Assembly: GCF_003626575.1 (NCBI RefSeq)
Contig: NZ_RBDY01000026.1
Span: 1 to 64,000, forward strand
Origin: Streptomyces radicis
GTDB taxonomy: Bacteria; Actinomycetota; Actinomycetes; Streptomycetales; Streptomycetaceae
Reading direction: 5' to 3'
DNA: 64,000 bases
Under the pieces are notes generated by a model. That model was not told the origin of the DNA, made no database searches, and was given only the letters and a program-made list of their open reading frames with translations. Below are positions 50,934 to 60,209 of the stretch, in pieces. The translations under genes and the position numbers were made by a program. Position 1 is the first letter of the stretch, and the number at the start of each line of letters is the position of its first letter.

Positions 50934-50954
50934 TCCGTGCGGCAGGATGCGCAC

Positions 50955-51779
50955 ATGGCACGCCTACGGCACACGATCGTCCTCACGTCCGTCAGCCGTC
51001 CGCACGTCGAGAGATCCGTCGGCGTCGCGCACGACGTCCTGGAGAGCCTCGACACGCGGGGGGCCACCCTGCTCACCGAGGACGGCAGGCCCGTCGCGGG
51101 CGTCGAGCTGCGCTCCGGCGAGCACCTGAGGCCCGGCGCCACCTACGCGCTGGTGGACGGTCACGAGCAGACGGTGCGGGCCGAGGTGCTCGCCTGGGAC
51201 CGCGCCCGCGAGACGGGCGCGCGCTTCGAGGCGACGCACCCGTCGTACGCGTCCCCCGACGGCGCCGAGACGTCGAGCGGCCGGGTCGTGTCCGTGGTGC
51301 GGCTGCACAGCGCCGACCGGCCCGAACGGCTCGACCTGGCCGTCGACGGGGCGCTGACCCGCGCGGACGGGCGGCGCAGGCGGCTGCGGTGGTTCACGCT
51401 CAACGGCACGCTCGACCTCGCGCGCTGGTGGCAGGCGCTCGAAGGGGTGGCGCGCGGGGGCGCGCCCGGCAAGCCCGCGTTCTCGCTGCGGATGCGGCAC
51501 CCGGTCCTGCGGGCCGCGTTCGAGGCCAGCCCGTGCGAGGCCACCGACGGAACGTGGCGCGTCGAGGTGGTCACGATGCTGCGGGGCCGCGGCCTGGCCC
51601 GCCCGGTGGCCGCGGTGCCGCTGCTGGTGACGCGGCGGATGATGCACCGGGCGATCGGCCAGGCGCTCGACCGCATGGCCGACGACTGGGGCACCCGGGT
51701 CGCCCCCGAGCTGAACCGCGAACCGGAGGAGCTGCGCCGGGAGTTGACGGAGCTTCTGTGCAGAACGCCTGCCGCATGA
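50955..51779 (+). CDS. Uncharacterised protein (274 aa)
   Basis: 274 residues from ATG 50955 (MARLRHTIVLTSVSRPHVER); a GTG at 50937 would add six residues. I do not recognise the family. It looks soluble, alternating beta strands and helices (LRPGATYALVDGHEQTVRAE, RWFTLNGTLDLARWWQALEG) with a C-terminal charged helix (NREPEELRRELTELLCRTPA). Codon use is normal for the region. Its stop codon touches the first base of the 899-bp repeat block, so its end may have been shaped by that block. Confidence 0.6.
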   Translation: MARLRHTIVLTSVSRPHVERSVGVAHDVLESLDTRGATLLTEDGRPVAGVELRSGEHLRPGATYALVDGHEQTVRAEVLAWDRARETGARFEATHPSYASPDGAETSSGRVVSVVRLHSADRPERLDLAVDGALTRADGRRRRLRWFTLNGTLDLARWWQALEGVARGGAPGKPAFSLRMRHPVLRAAFEASPCEATDGTWRVEVVTMLRGRGLARPVAAVPLLVTRRMMHRAIGQALDRMADDWGTRVAPELNREPEELRRELTELLCRTPAA

Positions 51780-52677
51780 CGCCTGCCGCTGTGGCTCGGC
51801 CGTGGGCGACGGCGCTGGCGCGGCTGCCGTTGCTCGGTGCGGGTGGGTGAGGGGTTTCGCGGCTGGCGCCGCGGGGGCGGCCGCGCGGTGCGACGCCCTG
51901 TTGCGGCTGTGGCTGCGGCTGGCGCCGCGGGCTTGGCCGTTGGCCGGTGTGCACGGTGCGACGCCGTGGTCGACGGCCCCGTCGGCGCGCATCGCGCGGC
52001 CCGTCCGTGGGGCGGTGTCCGGGAACGGCGTTTTCGGACCGGTCCGGCTGCCGCCTTGGGCGCGTGCCGCGCCGCGGCCCACGTGTTCCGACGGTGCGGA
52101 CAGTTCGGGCACGGCCGGACCCCCGCGGCGGTAGCCGCAGTCCCACCGGCCGACCCGCACTGACCCAGGGCCGGGCCGCGTGGCACGCGCCGATGACAAG
52201 CCCACGGCCGAGCCTGCGGCGCCAGCCGCGCAACCCCTCGCCCACCCGCAGCGAGCAACGGCCGAGCCACAGCGGCAGGCGTCCCGCACCGCCACACGCC
52301 GCGCGCGGCAGCGCGCCGCACCACACACCGGACCCATCACCGGCCAACGGCCGGGCCTGCGGCGGCAGCCGCAACCACAGCCGCAACAGGGCGTCGCACC
52401 ATGCGGCCGCCCCCGCGGCGGCAGCCGCGACAACCCGCGCCAACATCCCACCCGCACCGGGCAACGGCCAGCCGGGCCGGGCCGGGAACACCGTTCCCCC
52501 TCACCGGCCAACGGCCGAGCCTGCGGCGGCAGCCGCGACAACCCGTGCCAACAGCGCGCCCGCACCGAGCAACGGCAGGCGCGCCAGCGCCGTCGCCCAC
52601 GGCCGAGCCCGCGGCGGCAGCCGCGCAACCCCTCGCCCACCCGCAGCGAGCAACGGCCGAGCCACAGCGGCAGGCGT
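51779..52677. repeat. 899-bp repeat block with 24-bp perfect terminal inverted repeats
   Basis: The first 24 bases (51779-51802, beginning ACGCCTGCCGCTGTGG) are exactly complementary to the last 24 (52654-52677). Inside, an 82-base segment at 52201-52282 recurs at 52596-52677 with two differences. A third, inverted and interrupted copy begins at the left end, with a 27-base insertion. Several further inverted and direct copies of a core like GGCTGCCGCCGCGGGCTCGG plus CCGTTGGCCGGTG occur (about 51918, and reversed near 52336 and 52501). No gene with a domain is present, though most frames are open because of base composition. The block fills the space between two convergent genes and touches both stop codons. 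Confidence 0.8.
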
Positions 52678-54044
52678 TACAGCACCTTGCCCGGGTTCAG
52701 GATGCCTCTCGGGTCGAAGACCTGGCGGATCGCGCGTTGCAGCTCCACGCCGTCCTGGCCCAGCTCGCGGGCCAGCCACTCCTTCTTGAGGACGCCCACG
52801 CCGTGTTCGCCCGTGATCGTGCCGCCGAGGTCGAGGCCGAGGGCCATGATCTCGTCGAACGACGCCCGCGCGCGGCGCGACTCGTCCTCGTCGCGGGCGT
52901 CGAAGCACACGGTCGGGTGGGTGTTGCCGTCGCCCGCGTGCGCGCACACGCCGATCGTCAGGCGGTGGCGTTCGGCGATGGCCGCCACCCCGTCGAGCAG
53001 GTCGGCGAGCCTGCTGCGCGGCACGCACACGTCGTCGATCATCGTGGTGCCCTTGACCGCCTCCAGGGCCACCAGCGCCGAGCGCCGCGCGGCGAGCAGC
53101 ATCTCGGACTCGGCGTCGTCCTCGGCGGGCACCACGTCCGTGGCGCCCGCGCCCCGGCACAGCTCGGCGACCGCCGCGAGGTCGGCGGCCGGGTCCGCGG
53201 TGTCGAACGCCGCGAGCAGGAGCGCCCGCGTGCTCTCGGGAAGTCCCATGCGCGTCAGCTTGTTGACGGCGGCGATCGTCGTCGCGTCCATCAGCTCGAG
53301 CAGCGAGGGGGTGTGGCCCTCGGCCATGATCCGGCAGACCGCGTCGCCCGCCGCGGCGGCCGAGCCGAACTCCGCGGCCAGCACCAGCTGCCGCGGCGGC
53401 GCGGGCCGCAGCGCGAGCACCGCGCCCACGACCACGCCGAGCGTTCCCTCGGAGCCGACGAACAGCCGCGTCAGGTCGTACCCGGCCACGCCCTTGGCCG
53501 TGCGCCGACCGGTCGTCAGGAGCCGACCGTCCGCCAGCACCACGTCGAGGCCGAGGACATACTCGGCCGTCACGCCGTACTTGACGCAGCACAGGCCGCC
53601 CGAGCCCGTGCCGATGTTCCCGCCGATGGTGCACTGCTCCCAGCTCGACGGGTCGGGGGGATAGGCGAGGCCGTGGGCGGCCACCGCCTTGGACAGGTCG
53701 GCGTTGACGACGCCCGGCTCGACGACGGCGTACCGGTTGACCGGGTCGATCTCCAGGATCCGGTCCATCCGCACGAGCGAGAGCACCACGCACCCGTCGA
53801 TGGCGTTGGCGCCGCCGGACAGCCCCGTGCGCGCGCCCTGCGGGACCACGGGCACGCGCGCCTCGTGCGCGGTGCGCATGACGTGGCGCACCTGGTCCAC
53901 CGTGCGCGGCAGCACGACGGCCGCGGGGGCGCCAGCGGGGCAGAAGCTGGCCATGTCGTGGGCGTAGGACGCGGTGACATCGCTGTCGGTCAGGACCGCC
54001 TCGGCGGGCAGCCCCTCGCGCAGCCGTGCGACAAGAGTGTCCAT
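52677..54044 (-). CDS. FAD-linked oxidase (GlcD / D-2-hydroxyacid dehydrogenase type)
   Basis: 455 residues from ATG 54044. The FAD_binding_4 domain holds VPVVPQGARTGLSGGANAID and WEQCTIGGNIGTGSGGLCCV, with KGVAGYDLTRLFVGSEGTLG. The C-terminal FAD oxidase domain includes VCAHAGDGNTHPTVCFD with catalytic His residues and GEHGVG near the end. It oxidises a 2-hydroxy acid such as glycolate or D-lactate, passing electrons to a quinone or flavoprotein. No GlcE or GlcF partner is adjacent. Its TAA stop overlaps the right end of the 899-bp repeat block. Confidence 0.92.
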   Translation of the reverse strand: MDTLVARLREGLPAEAVLTDSDVTASYAHDMASFCPAGAPAAVVLPRTVDQVRHVMRTAHEARVPVVPQGARTGLSGGANAIDGCVVLSLVRMDRILEIDPVNRYAVVEPGVVNADLSKAVAAHGLAYPPDPSSWEQCTIGGNIGTGSGGLCCVKYGVTAEYVLGLDVVLADGRLLTTGRRTAKGVAGYDLTRLFVGSEGTLGVVVGAVLALRPAPPRQLVLAAEFGSAAAAGDAVCRIMAEGHTPSLLELMDATTIAAVNKLTRMGLPESTRALLLAAFDTADPAADLAAVAELCRGAGATDVVPAEDDAESEMLLAARRSALVALEAVKGTTMIDDVCVPRSRLADLLDGVAAIAERHRLTIGVCAHAGDGNTHPTVCFDARDEDESRRARASFDEIMALGLDLGGTITGEHGVGVLKKEWLARELGQDGVELQRAIRQVFDPRGILNPGKVL

Positions 54045-54117
54045 AGCGGAAGTTTCGCATCGCCGTGCGGAAAATCCCATGGTCGGGACGGTGGCCATTG
54101 TGCGAGGCTGCCGTGCG

Positions 54118-54879
54118 ATGGAACGTTACGACCGCCACCTCATCACCCATTCCGAGCATCCCATCGCCGCCCCGCTCAGCGGTGACGCGTTCCGCGCCGT
54201 GCTCGCCGTGGCCATGCAACGCCCTTCGGGCGGTGGGAGGTTGTTCGACCTGGGGTGCGGTCAGGCCCAGTGGCTGCTCACCGCGCTCACCGGCTGGAGC
54301 CGCGCCACCGGCGTGGGCGTCGACATCTCGGAGCCCTGCCTCGACCGGGCGGCGGCGCAGGCGCGGCGCCTCGGGGTCGCCGACCGGCTCGAGCTGCACG
54401 AGGCCGACGCCGCGCGGTTCGCCGCCATCACCCCGCCCGGGACGTTCGACGTGGTGCTGTGTGTCGGCTCGACGCACGCGTTCGGCGGGCTGCTGCCCGC
54501 GCTCGCGGCCGCGCGCCGCCTGCTCGCGCCCGGCGGGTGCGTCGTGGTCGGCGAGGGGTTCTGGGAGCGCGAGCCGGGGCCCGCCGCGCTCCGGGCGCTC
54601 GACGCGCGCCCCGACGATCACGCCGATCTCGGCGGCACCGTCGACCGCGTCGTCGCCGACGGCTGGCTGCCGGTCAACGGGCACACCTCGACGCTCGACG
54701 AGTGGGACGAGTACGAGTGGTGCTGGACCGGATCGCTCTCCCGCTGGGCGCTCGACCACCCCGACCACCCCGACGCGGCCGAGGCCCGCGCGACCGCCGA
54801 CGCGCACCGCACCGGCTGGCTGCACGGCTACCGCGGCACGCTCGGCTTTGTCACCCTGGTGCTGCGCGACGCGGCGTGA
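54118..54879 (+). CDS. Class I SAM-dependent methyltransferase
   Basis: 253 residues from ATG 54118. Motif I is FDLGCGQAQWLLTAL near residue 43-57, followed by GVGVDISEPCLDRAAAQARR and motif IV FDVVLCVGSTHAFGG. The C-terminal half is Trp-rich (TLDEWDEYEWCWTGSLSRWA). It resembles small-molecule methyltransferases of unknown substrate found in many streptomycetes. Divergent from the FAD-linked oxidase gene, 73 bases between starts, and 65 bases before the next gene. Confidence 0.88.
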   Translation: MERYDRHLITHSEHPIAAPLSGDAFRAVLAVAMQRPSGGGRLFDLGCGQAQWLLTALTGWSRATGVGVDISEPCLDRAAAQARRLGVADRLELHEADAARFAAITPPGTFDVVLCVGSTHAFGGLLPALAAARRLLAPGGCVVVGEGFWEREPGPAALRALDARPDDHADLGGTVDRVVADGWLPVNGHTSTLDEWDEYEWCWTGSLSRWALDHPDHPDAAEARATADAHRTGWLHGYRGTLGFVTLVLRDAA

Positions 54880-54944
54880 GGTGTTCACCCGGGGGCTCGC
54901 CGCCGTTCACCGGGCGGGCGCGGGGACGGGCCACGATCCGGCGC

Positions 54945-56537
54945 ATGAAATACCGAAGAAGCGCACTGCTCGGCACCGCCGTGCTGCTCGGCGCCACCGC
55001 ACTCGCGCCCGCCGCGGCGCAGGAAGCGCGGGACGCGCGCGACGCGCGGCACGGGCGCCCCGGCGGCGCGTTGGAGCTGACCCTGCTCGGCCGGTACGAG
55101 TCCGGGTCCTTCGACGAGGCCGCGGCCGAGATCACGGCGTTCGACCCGGCCACCGCACGGGTGTTCACGGTCAACGCCGAACGCGGCACCGTCGACGTGC
55201 TGGACATCGCCGACCCGGCGAACCCCGTCAAGGTGGCCGAGCTTGCCACCCCAGGGGCCAATAGCGTCGCCGTGCACGACGGGCTCGTCGCCGTCGCCCA
55301 GCAGGCGAGCGACAAGACGCGGCCCGGCACCGTGTCGTTCTTCCGCGCCGACGACGGCGCCCCTGTCGACTCGGTCACCGTGGGCGCGCTGCCCGACGCC
55401 CTCACGTTCACCCCCGACGGCAGCCGCGTCGTCGTCGCCAACGAGGGCGAGCCCGCCTCCTACTGCGAGGAGGACGGCTACGACCCTGAGGGCTCGGTGA
55501 GCGTCATCACGCTGCACGAGGGCCGCGTCGAGGGCGTCCGCACCGCCGACTTCCGCGCCTGGAACGGCTCGGAGGACCGGCTGCGCCGCGACGGCGTGCG
55601 TATCTACGGGCCCGGCGCCTCGGCCGCGCAGGACCTTGAGCCCGAGTACCCGACGGTCTCGCCCGACGGGCGCCTCGCCTATGTGACGCTCCAGGAGAAC
55701 AACGCGATCGCCGTGGTGAACCTCGCCCAGGCGCGCGTCACACGCATCGAGCCGCTCGGCACCAAGGACCACTCCCGCCGCGGCAACGGCCTCGACCCGT
55801 CCGACGAGGACGGCGGCACCCACATCGGCCGCTGGCCGGTGCGCGGCCTCTACCAGCCCGACGGCATCGCGGCGTTCTCCCGTGGCGACTACCTGATCAC
55901 GGCCAACGAGGGCGACGCCCGCGACTGGGACTGCTACGCGGAGGAGGTGCGCGTGGCGGACGTGGAGCTGTCGCCCCGCGCATTCCGCGACGCCGATGAG
56001 CTGCAACGCCCCGAGGCGCTCGGCCGCCTGACCATCACCGAGACGTCGCCGCGCGACCGGCAGGGGCGCTACACCGAGCTGCACGCGCTCGGCGGGCGCT
56101 CGCTCTCGGTGCTCGACACGCGCGGCCGGGTGGTGTGGGACTCGGGCGACGAGCTCGAACGCCTGATCGCCGAGCGCTTCCCCGACGACTTCAACACCGA
56201 CAACACGGAGAACGCCCCCGACTCCCGCAGCGACAACAAGGGCCCCGAGCCCGAGGGCGTCACGGTGGGCCGGGTCGCGGGCACGGAGTACGCGTTCGCC
56301 GGTCTCGAACGCGTCGGCGGCGTCGTGGTCCACGACCTGTCGAACCCGCGCCACCCCGAGCTCGCGGGCTATGTCAACTCCCGTGACTTCGCGGGCGACC
56401 CCGAGGCGGGCACGGCGGGCGACCTCGGCCCCGAGGGCCTGACGTTCATCCGCGCCCAGGACAGCCCGACGGACAAGCCCCTGCTGGTCGTCGGCTTCGA
56501 GACGAGCGGCACGACGGCGATCTACGAGATCGCCTGA
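54945..56537 (+). CDS. Secreted choice-of-anchor I family protein
   Basis: 530 residues with a Sec signal (MKYRRSALLGTAVLLGATAL) cleaved near APAAAQE. The mature protein is a beta-propeller-like array (ITAFDPATARVFTVNAERGT, DALTFTPDGSRVVVANEGEP, TVSPDGRLAYVTLQENNAIA, YLITANEGDARDWDCYAEEV, GVTVGRVAGTEYAFAGLERV) typical of the choice-of-anchor I family linked to extracellular alkaline-phosphatase-like proteins. No C-terminal anchor or LPxTG is seen, so it is released. Function is unknown. Confidence 0.9.
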   Translation: MKYRRSALLGTAVLLGATALAPAAAQEARDARDARHGRPGGALELTLLGRYESGSFDEAAAEITAFDPATARVFTVNAERGTVDVLDIADPANPVKVAELATPGANSVAVHDGLVAVAQQASDKTRPGTVSFFRADDGAPVDSVTVGALPDALTFTPDGSRVVVANEGEPASYCEEDGYDPEGSVSVITLHEGRVEGVRTADFRAWNGSEDRLRRDGVRIYGPGASAAQDLEPEYPTVSPDGRLAYVTLQENNAIAVVNLAQARVTRIEPLGTKDHSRRGNGLDPSDEDGGTHIGRWPVRGLYQPDGIAAFSRGDYLITANEGDARDWDCYAEEVRVADVELSPRAFRDADELQRPEALGRLTITETSPRDRQGRYTELHALGGRSLSVLDTRGRVVWDSGDELERLIAERFPDDFNTDNTENAPDSRSDNKGPEPEGVTVGRVAGTEYAFAGLERVGGVVVHDLSNPRHPELAGYVNSRDFAGDPEAGTAGDLGPEGLTFIRAQDSPTDKPLLVVGFETSGTTAIYEIA

Positions 56538-56598
56538 AGCCATCGCGACGACGCGCCCACACCCCATCCGAGACACGGGCACGTCGTCGGGGCCGGTG

Positions 56599-57375
56599 TC
56601 AGAACCTGCGGGTGATCAGGGCCTGTTTGACCTCTTGGATCGCCTTCGTCACCTCGATGCCGCGCGGGCAGGCGTCCGTGCAGTTGAAGATCGTGCGGCA
56701 ACGCCACACGCCGTCGCGGTCGTTGAGGATCTCCAGGCGCTGCTCCGCGCCCTCGTCGCGCGAGTCGAAGATGAAGCGGTGGGCGTTGACGATCGCCGCC
56801 GGGCCGAAGTACTGGCCGTCGTTCCAGAAGACCGGGCACGCGCCCGTGCACGCCGCGCACAGGATGCACTTGGTCGTGTCGTCGAAGCGCTCCCGCTGCT
56901 CCGCCGACTGGCGGTGCTCGCGCGAGGGCTGGTTGCCCGTCGTGATCAGGAACGGCATCACGTCGCGGTACGCCTGGAAGAACGGCTCCATGTCGACGAT
57001 CAGGTCCTTCTGGACCGTCATGCCCTTGAGCGGCTCGATCACCACGGGCTTGGCCTTGGGGCCGCCGTCGAGGTCGGCGATGTCCTTGATGAGCGTCTTG
57101 CAGGCCAGCCGGTTCTTGCCGTTGATCCGCATCGCGTCCGAGCCGCAGATGCCGTGGGCGCAGGAGCGGCGGAACGTCAGGGTGCCGTCCTCCTCCCACT
57201 TGATCTGGTGGAGGGCGTCGAGCACCCGCTCCTTGGGGTCGATGTCCAGCGTGAAGTCCTGCCAGAACGCGTGCTCGGAGGACTCGGGGTTGAACCGCCG
57301 GATCCGGAACGTGACCCGCGCGAGGTGGGCCGAGTCGGCCATGCCCCCGGTCGGGGTCTCGGTGACCGTTGCCAT
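56599..57375 (-). CDS. sdhB: Succinate dehydrogenase iron-sulfur subunit
   Basis: 258 residues from ATG 57375, which shares one base with the sdhA stop (TGATG). The [2Fe-2S] ligands lie in RRSCAHGICGSDAMRINGKN with the fourth Cys in RLACKTLI. The [4Fe-4S] cluster site is CILCAACTGACPVFWND, and the [3Fe-4S] site is formed by RCRTIFNCTDACPRGIEV. It passes electrons from FAD in SdhA to the membrane quinone. It is the last gene of the operon sdhC-sdhD-sdhA-sdhB. Confidence 0.98.
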   Translation of the reverse strand: MATVTETPTGGMADSAHLARVTFRIRRFNPESSEHAFWQDFTLDIDPKERVLDALHQIKWEEDGTLTFRRSCAHGICGSDAMRINGKNRLACKTLIKDIADLDGGPKAKPVVIEPLKGMTVQKDLIVDMEPFFQAYRDVMPFLITTGNQPSREHRQSAEQRERFDDTTKCILCAACTGACPVFWNDGQYFGPAAIVNAHRFIFDSRDEGAEQRLEILNDRDGVWRCRTIFNCTDACPRGIEVTKAIQEVKQALITRRF

Positions 57376-59129
57376 CAGTACGTACGCTCCTGCGGCTGGT
57401 AGCGGGTCTGGACGACCGGCTTGTAGTCGAGCCTGATCGTCTCGTTTCCTTGGGAGTCCACTTCGCGATAGGCCATGGTGTGCCGCATGAAGTTGACGTC
57501 GTCGCGGTGCGGGTGGTCCTCGCGGTAGTGGCCGCCGCGCGACTCCTTGCGGGCCAGCGCCGAGACGACGAGCACCTCGGCGAGGTCGAGGAGGTTCCCC
57601 AGCTCCAGGGCCTCGAGCAGATCGGTGTTGAAGCGCCTGCCCTTGTCCTGCACCGAGACGTTCCGGTACCGCTTGCGCAGCGCCGTGATGTCCTCGAGCG
57701 CCTCCTTGAGCGTCTGCTCGGTGCGGAAGACCATGGCGTTCCTGTCCATCGTCTCCTGCAACGCGCGGCGGATCACGGTCACCCGCTCGTTGCCCGTCGC
57801 GCCGCGCATGCGCGTCACCTCGTCGGCGACGAAGCGCGCCGGGTCCTCCGGCAGCTCCACCAGGTCGGCGTCCGCGGCGTACTCGGCGGCGGCGATCCCG
57901 GCGCGGCGGCCGAAGACGTTGATGTCGAGCAGGGAGTTGGTGCCGAGGCGGTTGGCGCCGTGCACGGAGACGCAGGCCACCTCGCCCGCGGCGTAGAGCC
58001 CGGGGACCACGTCGGTGTTGGTGGAGAGCACCTCGCCGCGGACGTTGGTCGGGATGCCGCCCATCGCGTAGTGCGCGGTCGGCTGGATCGGGATCGGGTC
58101 GGTGTACGGCTCGATGCCGAGGTAGGTGCGCGCGAACTCGGTGATGTCGGGCAGCTTGGCGTCGAGCTGCTCGGGCGGCAGGTGCGTGAGGTCGAGGTGC
58201 ACATGGTCGCCGTCGGGGCCGCAGCCGCGGCCCTCGCGGATCTCGGTGTAGATCGAGCGCGAGACGACGTCGCGCGACGCGAGGTCCTTCATGACGGGCG
58301 CGTACTTCTCCATGAAGCGCTCGCCGTCCTTGTTGCGCAGGATGCCGCCCTCGCCCCGCGCGCCCTCGGTCAGCAGGATGCCCATCTTCCAGATGCCGGT
58401 CGGGTGGAACTGGAAGAACTCCATGTCCTCCAGCGGCAGTCCGCGCCTGAACGCCGCCGCCTGCCCGTCGCCCGTGAGCGTGTGGGCGTTGGAGGTCACC
58501 TTGTAGAACTTGCCGTTGCCGCCCGAGGCGAACACGACCGCCTTGGCACGGAAGACGTGCAGCTCGCCCGTGGCCAGCTCGTACGCCACCACGCCCGCCG
58601 TGCGGCGCACGCCGTCGACGGTGGTGAGCAGCAGGTCGAGGACGTAGAACTCGTTGAAGAACTCGACGCCCTCCTTCACGCAGTTCTGGTAGAGCGTCTG
58701 GAGGATCATGTGCCCGGTGCGGTCGGCCGCGTAGCACGAGCGGCGCACGGGGGCCTCGCCGTGGTTGCGGCTGTGGCCGCCGAAGCGGCGCTGGTCGATC
58801 AGCCCGTCAGGGGTGCGGTTGAACGGCAGGCCCATCCGCTCCAGGTCGAGGACGGAGTCGATGGCCTCCTTGGCCAGGATCTCCGCGGCGTCCTGGTCCA
58901 CCAGGTAGTCGCCGCCCTTGACCGTGTCGAACGTGTGCCACTCCCAGTTGTCGTCCTCGACGTTCGCCAGGGCCGCGGCCATCCCGCCCTGCGCGGCGCC
59001 CGTGTGCGAACGCGTCGGGTACAGCTTCGTCAGCACGGCGGTGCGGCTGCGCTGGGTGGCCTCGATGGCCGCCCGCATCCCGGCGCCGCCCGCGCCGACG
59101 ATGACGGTGTCGTACGTGTGGATCTGCAT
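57375..59129 (-). CDS. sdhA: Succinate dehydrogenase flavoprotein subunit
   Basis: 584 residues from ATG 59129 (MQIHTYDTVIVGAGGAGMRA). The covalent FAD histidine is His42 in RSHTGAAQGG. Further motifs are DRTGHMILQTLYQNC, FHPTGIWKMGILLTEGARGE and the substrate-binding QPTAHYAMGGIPTNVRGEV. It oxidises succinate to fumarate on the inner face of the membrane, linking SucCD and Mdh reactions in the TCA cycle. Length and motifs are normal. Confidence 0.98.
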   Translation of the reverse strand: MQIHTYDTVIVGAGGAGMRAAIEATQRSRTAVLTKLYPTRSHTGAAQGGMAAALANVEDDNWEWHTFDTVKGGDYLVDQDAAEILAKEAIDSVLDLERMGLPFNRTPDGLIDQRRFGGHSRNHGEAPVRRSCYAADRTGHMILQTLYQNCVKEGVEFFNEFYVLDLLLTTVDGVRRTAGVVAYELATGELHVFRAKAVVFASGGNGKFYKVTSNAHTLTGDGQAAAFRRGLPLEDMEFFQFHPTGIWKMGILLTEGARGEGGILRNKDGERFMEKYAPVMKDLASRDVVSRSIYTEIREGRGCGPDGDHVHLDLTHLPPEQLDAKLPDITEFARTYLGIEPYTDPIPIQPTAHYAMGGIPTNVRGEVLSTNTDVVPGLYAAGEVACVSVHGANRLGTNSLLDINVFGRRAGIAAAEYAADADLVELPEDPARFVADEVTRMRGATGNERVTVIRRALQETMDRNAMVFRTEQTLKEALEDITALRKRYRNVSVQDKGRRFNTDLLEALELGNLLDLAEVLVVSALARKESRGGHYREDHPHRDDVNFMRHTMAYREVDSQGNETIRLDYKPVVQTRYQPQERTY

Positions 59130-59165
59130 CGCTCTCGTCACACTCTCGCGTCGAACCCCGGCGGT

Positions 59166-59648
59166 TCAGCTGATGTTCGGGTCGAAGGTGAAGATCACCA
59201 GGGTGCCCAGCAGCACGGTGAAGACCGTGGCCACATAGAGCAGCATCTTCAGCCAGAAGCGCGTGGTGTCGCGCTGGGCGTAGTCGTTGATGATCGTGCG
59301 CAGCCCGTTGCCGCCGTGCAGCATCGCGAGCCACAGCATCAGCAGGTCCCAGACCTGCCAGAACGGCGAGGCCCAGCGGCCCGCGACGAACGCGAAGCTC
59401 ACCTTGCTGACGCCGCCGTCGAGGACGAGCTGGATCACCAGGTGGGTGATCACCAGGACGACCAGGAGCACCCCCGACACCCGCATGAACAGCCAGCCGT
59501 ACAGCTCGAAGTTGGTCCTGGTGGTGCGGGGCGTGCGGTGCGTGCGGGCGCGCGGGGGCTCGATGACGGGCGCGGGGTTGTCGGGGCCGTAGCGCCTGCC
59601 GCCCTCGTCGCCCTTGGCGACCTCACTGATCTCGATGGCCATGGTCAT
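59166..59648 (-). CDS. sdhD: Succinate dehydrogenase membrane anchor subunit
   Basis: 160 residues. The basic, Pro/Thr-rich N-terminus (PRARTHRTPRTTRTNFELYG) is followed by three helices (LFMRVSGVLLVVLVITHLVI, LLMLWLAMLHGGNGLRTIIN, LLYVATVFTVLLGTLVIF). The His in VITHLV is a likely haem ligand. Start ATG 59648 overlaps the sdhC stop (TGATG). Confidence 0.93.
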   Translation of the reverse strand: MTMAIEISEVAKGDEGGRRYGPDNPAPVIEPPRARTHRTPRTTRTNFELYGWLFMRVSGVLLVVLVITHLVIQLVLDGGVSKVSFAFVAGRWASPFWQVWDLLMLWLAMLHGGNGLRTIINDYAQRDTTRFWLKMLLYVATVFTVLLGTLVIFTFDPNIS

Positions 59649-60028
59649 CAGCTCCCGAACAGCTCACGGAACGCGTGCCCGAGCACCGGATAGGCGGCGC
59701 CCGCCATCAGCGCGACCCAGACACCCACGACGGTCCACAACATGTGCCGCTGGTAGCGGGCGCCGTTGGCCCAGAAGTCCACGGCGACGACGCGCAGGCC
59801 GTTGAGCGCGTGGAACAGCACGGCGGCCACCAGGCCGTACTCCATCACGGCCACGACGGGCGTCTTGTAGACCTCGATCGTCTTGTCGTACGCCTCGGGC
59901 GAGACGCGGACGAGGGAGGTGTCGAGCACGTGGACGAACAGGAAGAAGAAGATGAGGACACCGGTGACGCGGTGCGCCACCCATGACCACATGCCTTCCC
60001 GGCCGCGGTACAACGTTCCTGCCGGCAC
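59648..60028 (-). CDS. sdhC: Succinate dehydrogenase cytochrome b556 subunit
   Basis: 126 residues from GTG 60028, with AAGGG upstream. The family pattern is LYRGREGMWSWVAHRVTGVL with the Ser/Arg quinone-site residues, then FLFVHVLDTSLVRVSPEAYD and VLFHALNGLRVVAVDF with the haem-binding His. Three helices are present. It is the first gene of the sdh operon and anchors SdhAB to the membrane. Confidence 0.95.
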   Translation of the reverse strand: MPAGTLYRGREGMWSWVAHRVTGVLIFFFLFVHVLDTSLVRVSPEAYDKTIEVYKTPVVAVMEYGLVAAVLFHALNGLRVVAVDFWANGARYQRHMLWTVVGVWVALMAGAAYPVLGHAFRELFGS

Positions 60029-60209
60029 GGAAGAACCCTTCACGAGCTGCGTACGGGGCCTGCGGCCCGGCCGGATACCGTTCACCGGCCGCGGGTCATG
60101 GTAGCCGCGCGGCGGCCCTGGCTCGGCCGCGGGGAGGCCGCTTCGATCATGGAGCCGCGGCGTTCGGCGTCGGGTTGCCGACTCTTGGCCAACGGTTAAC
60201 GTCGAACGT

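Noticed and set aside
51779..52677. Genes inside the 899-bp repeat block
   Set aside because: Long frames exist on both strands but are Ala/Arg/Pro/Gly strings produced by the repeats, with no ribosome sites or domains.
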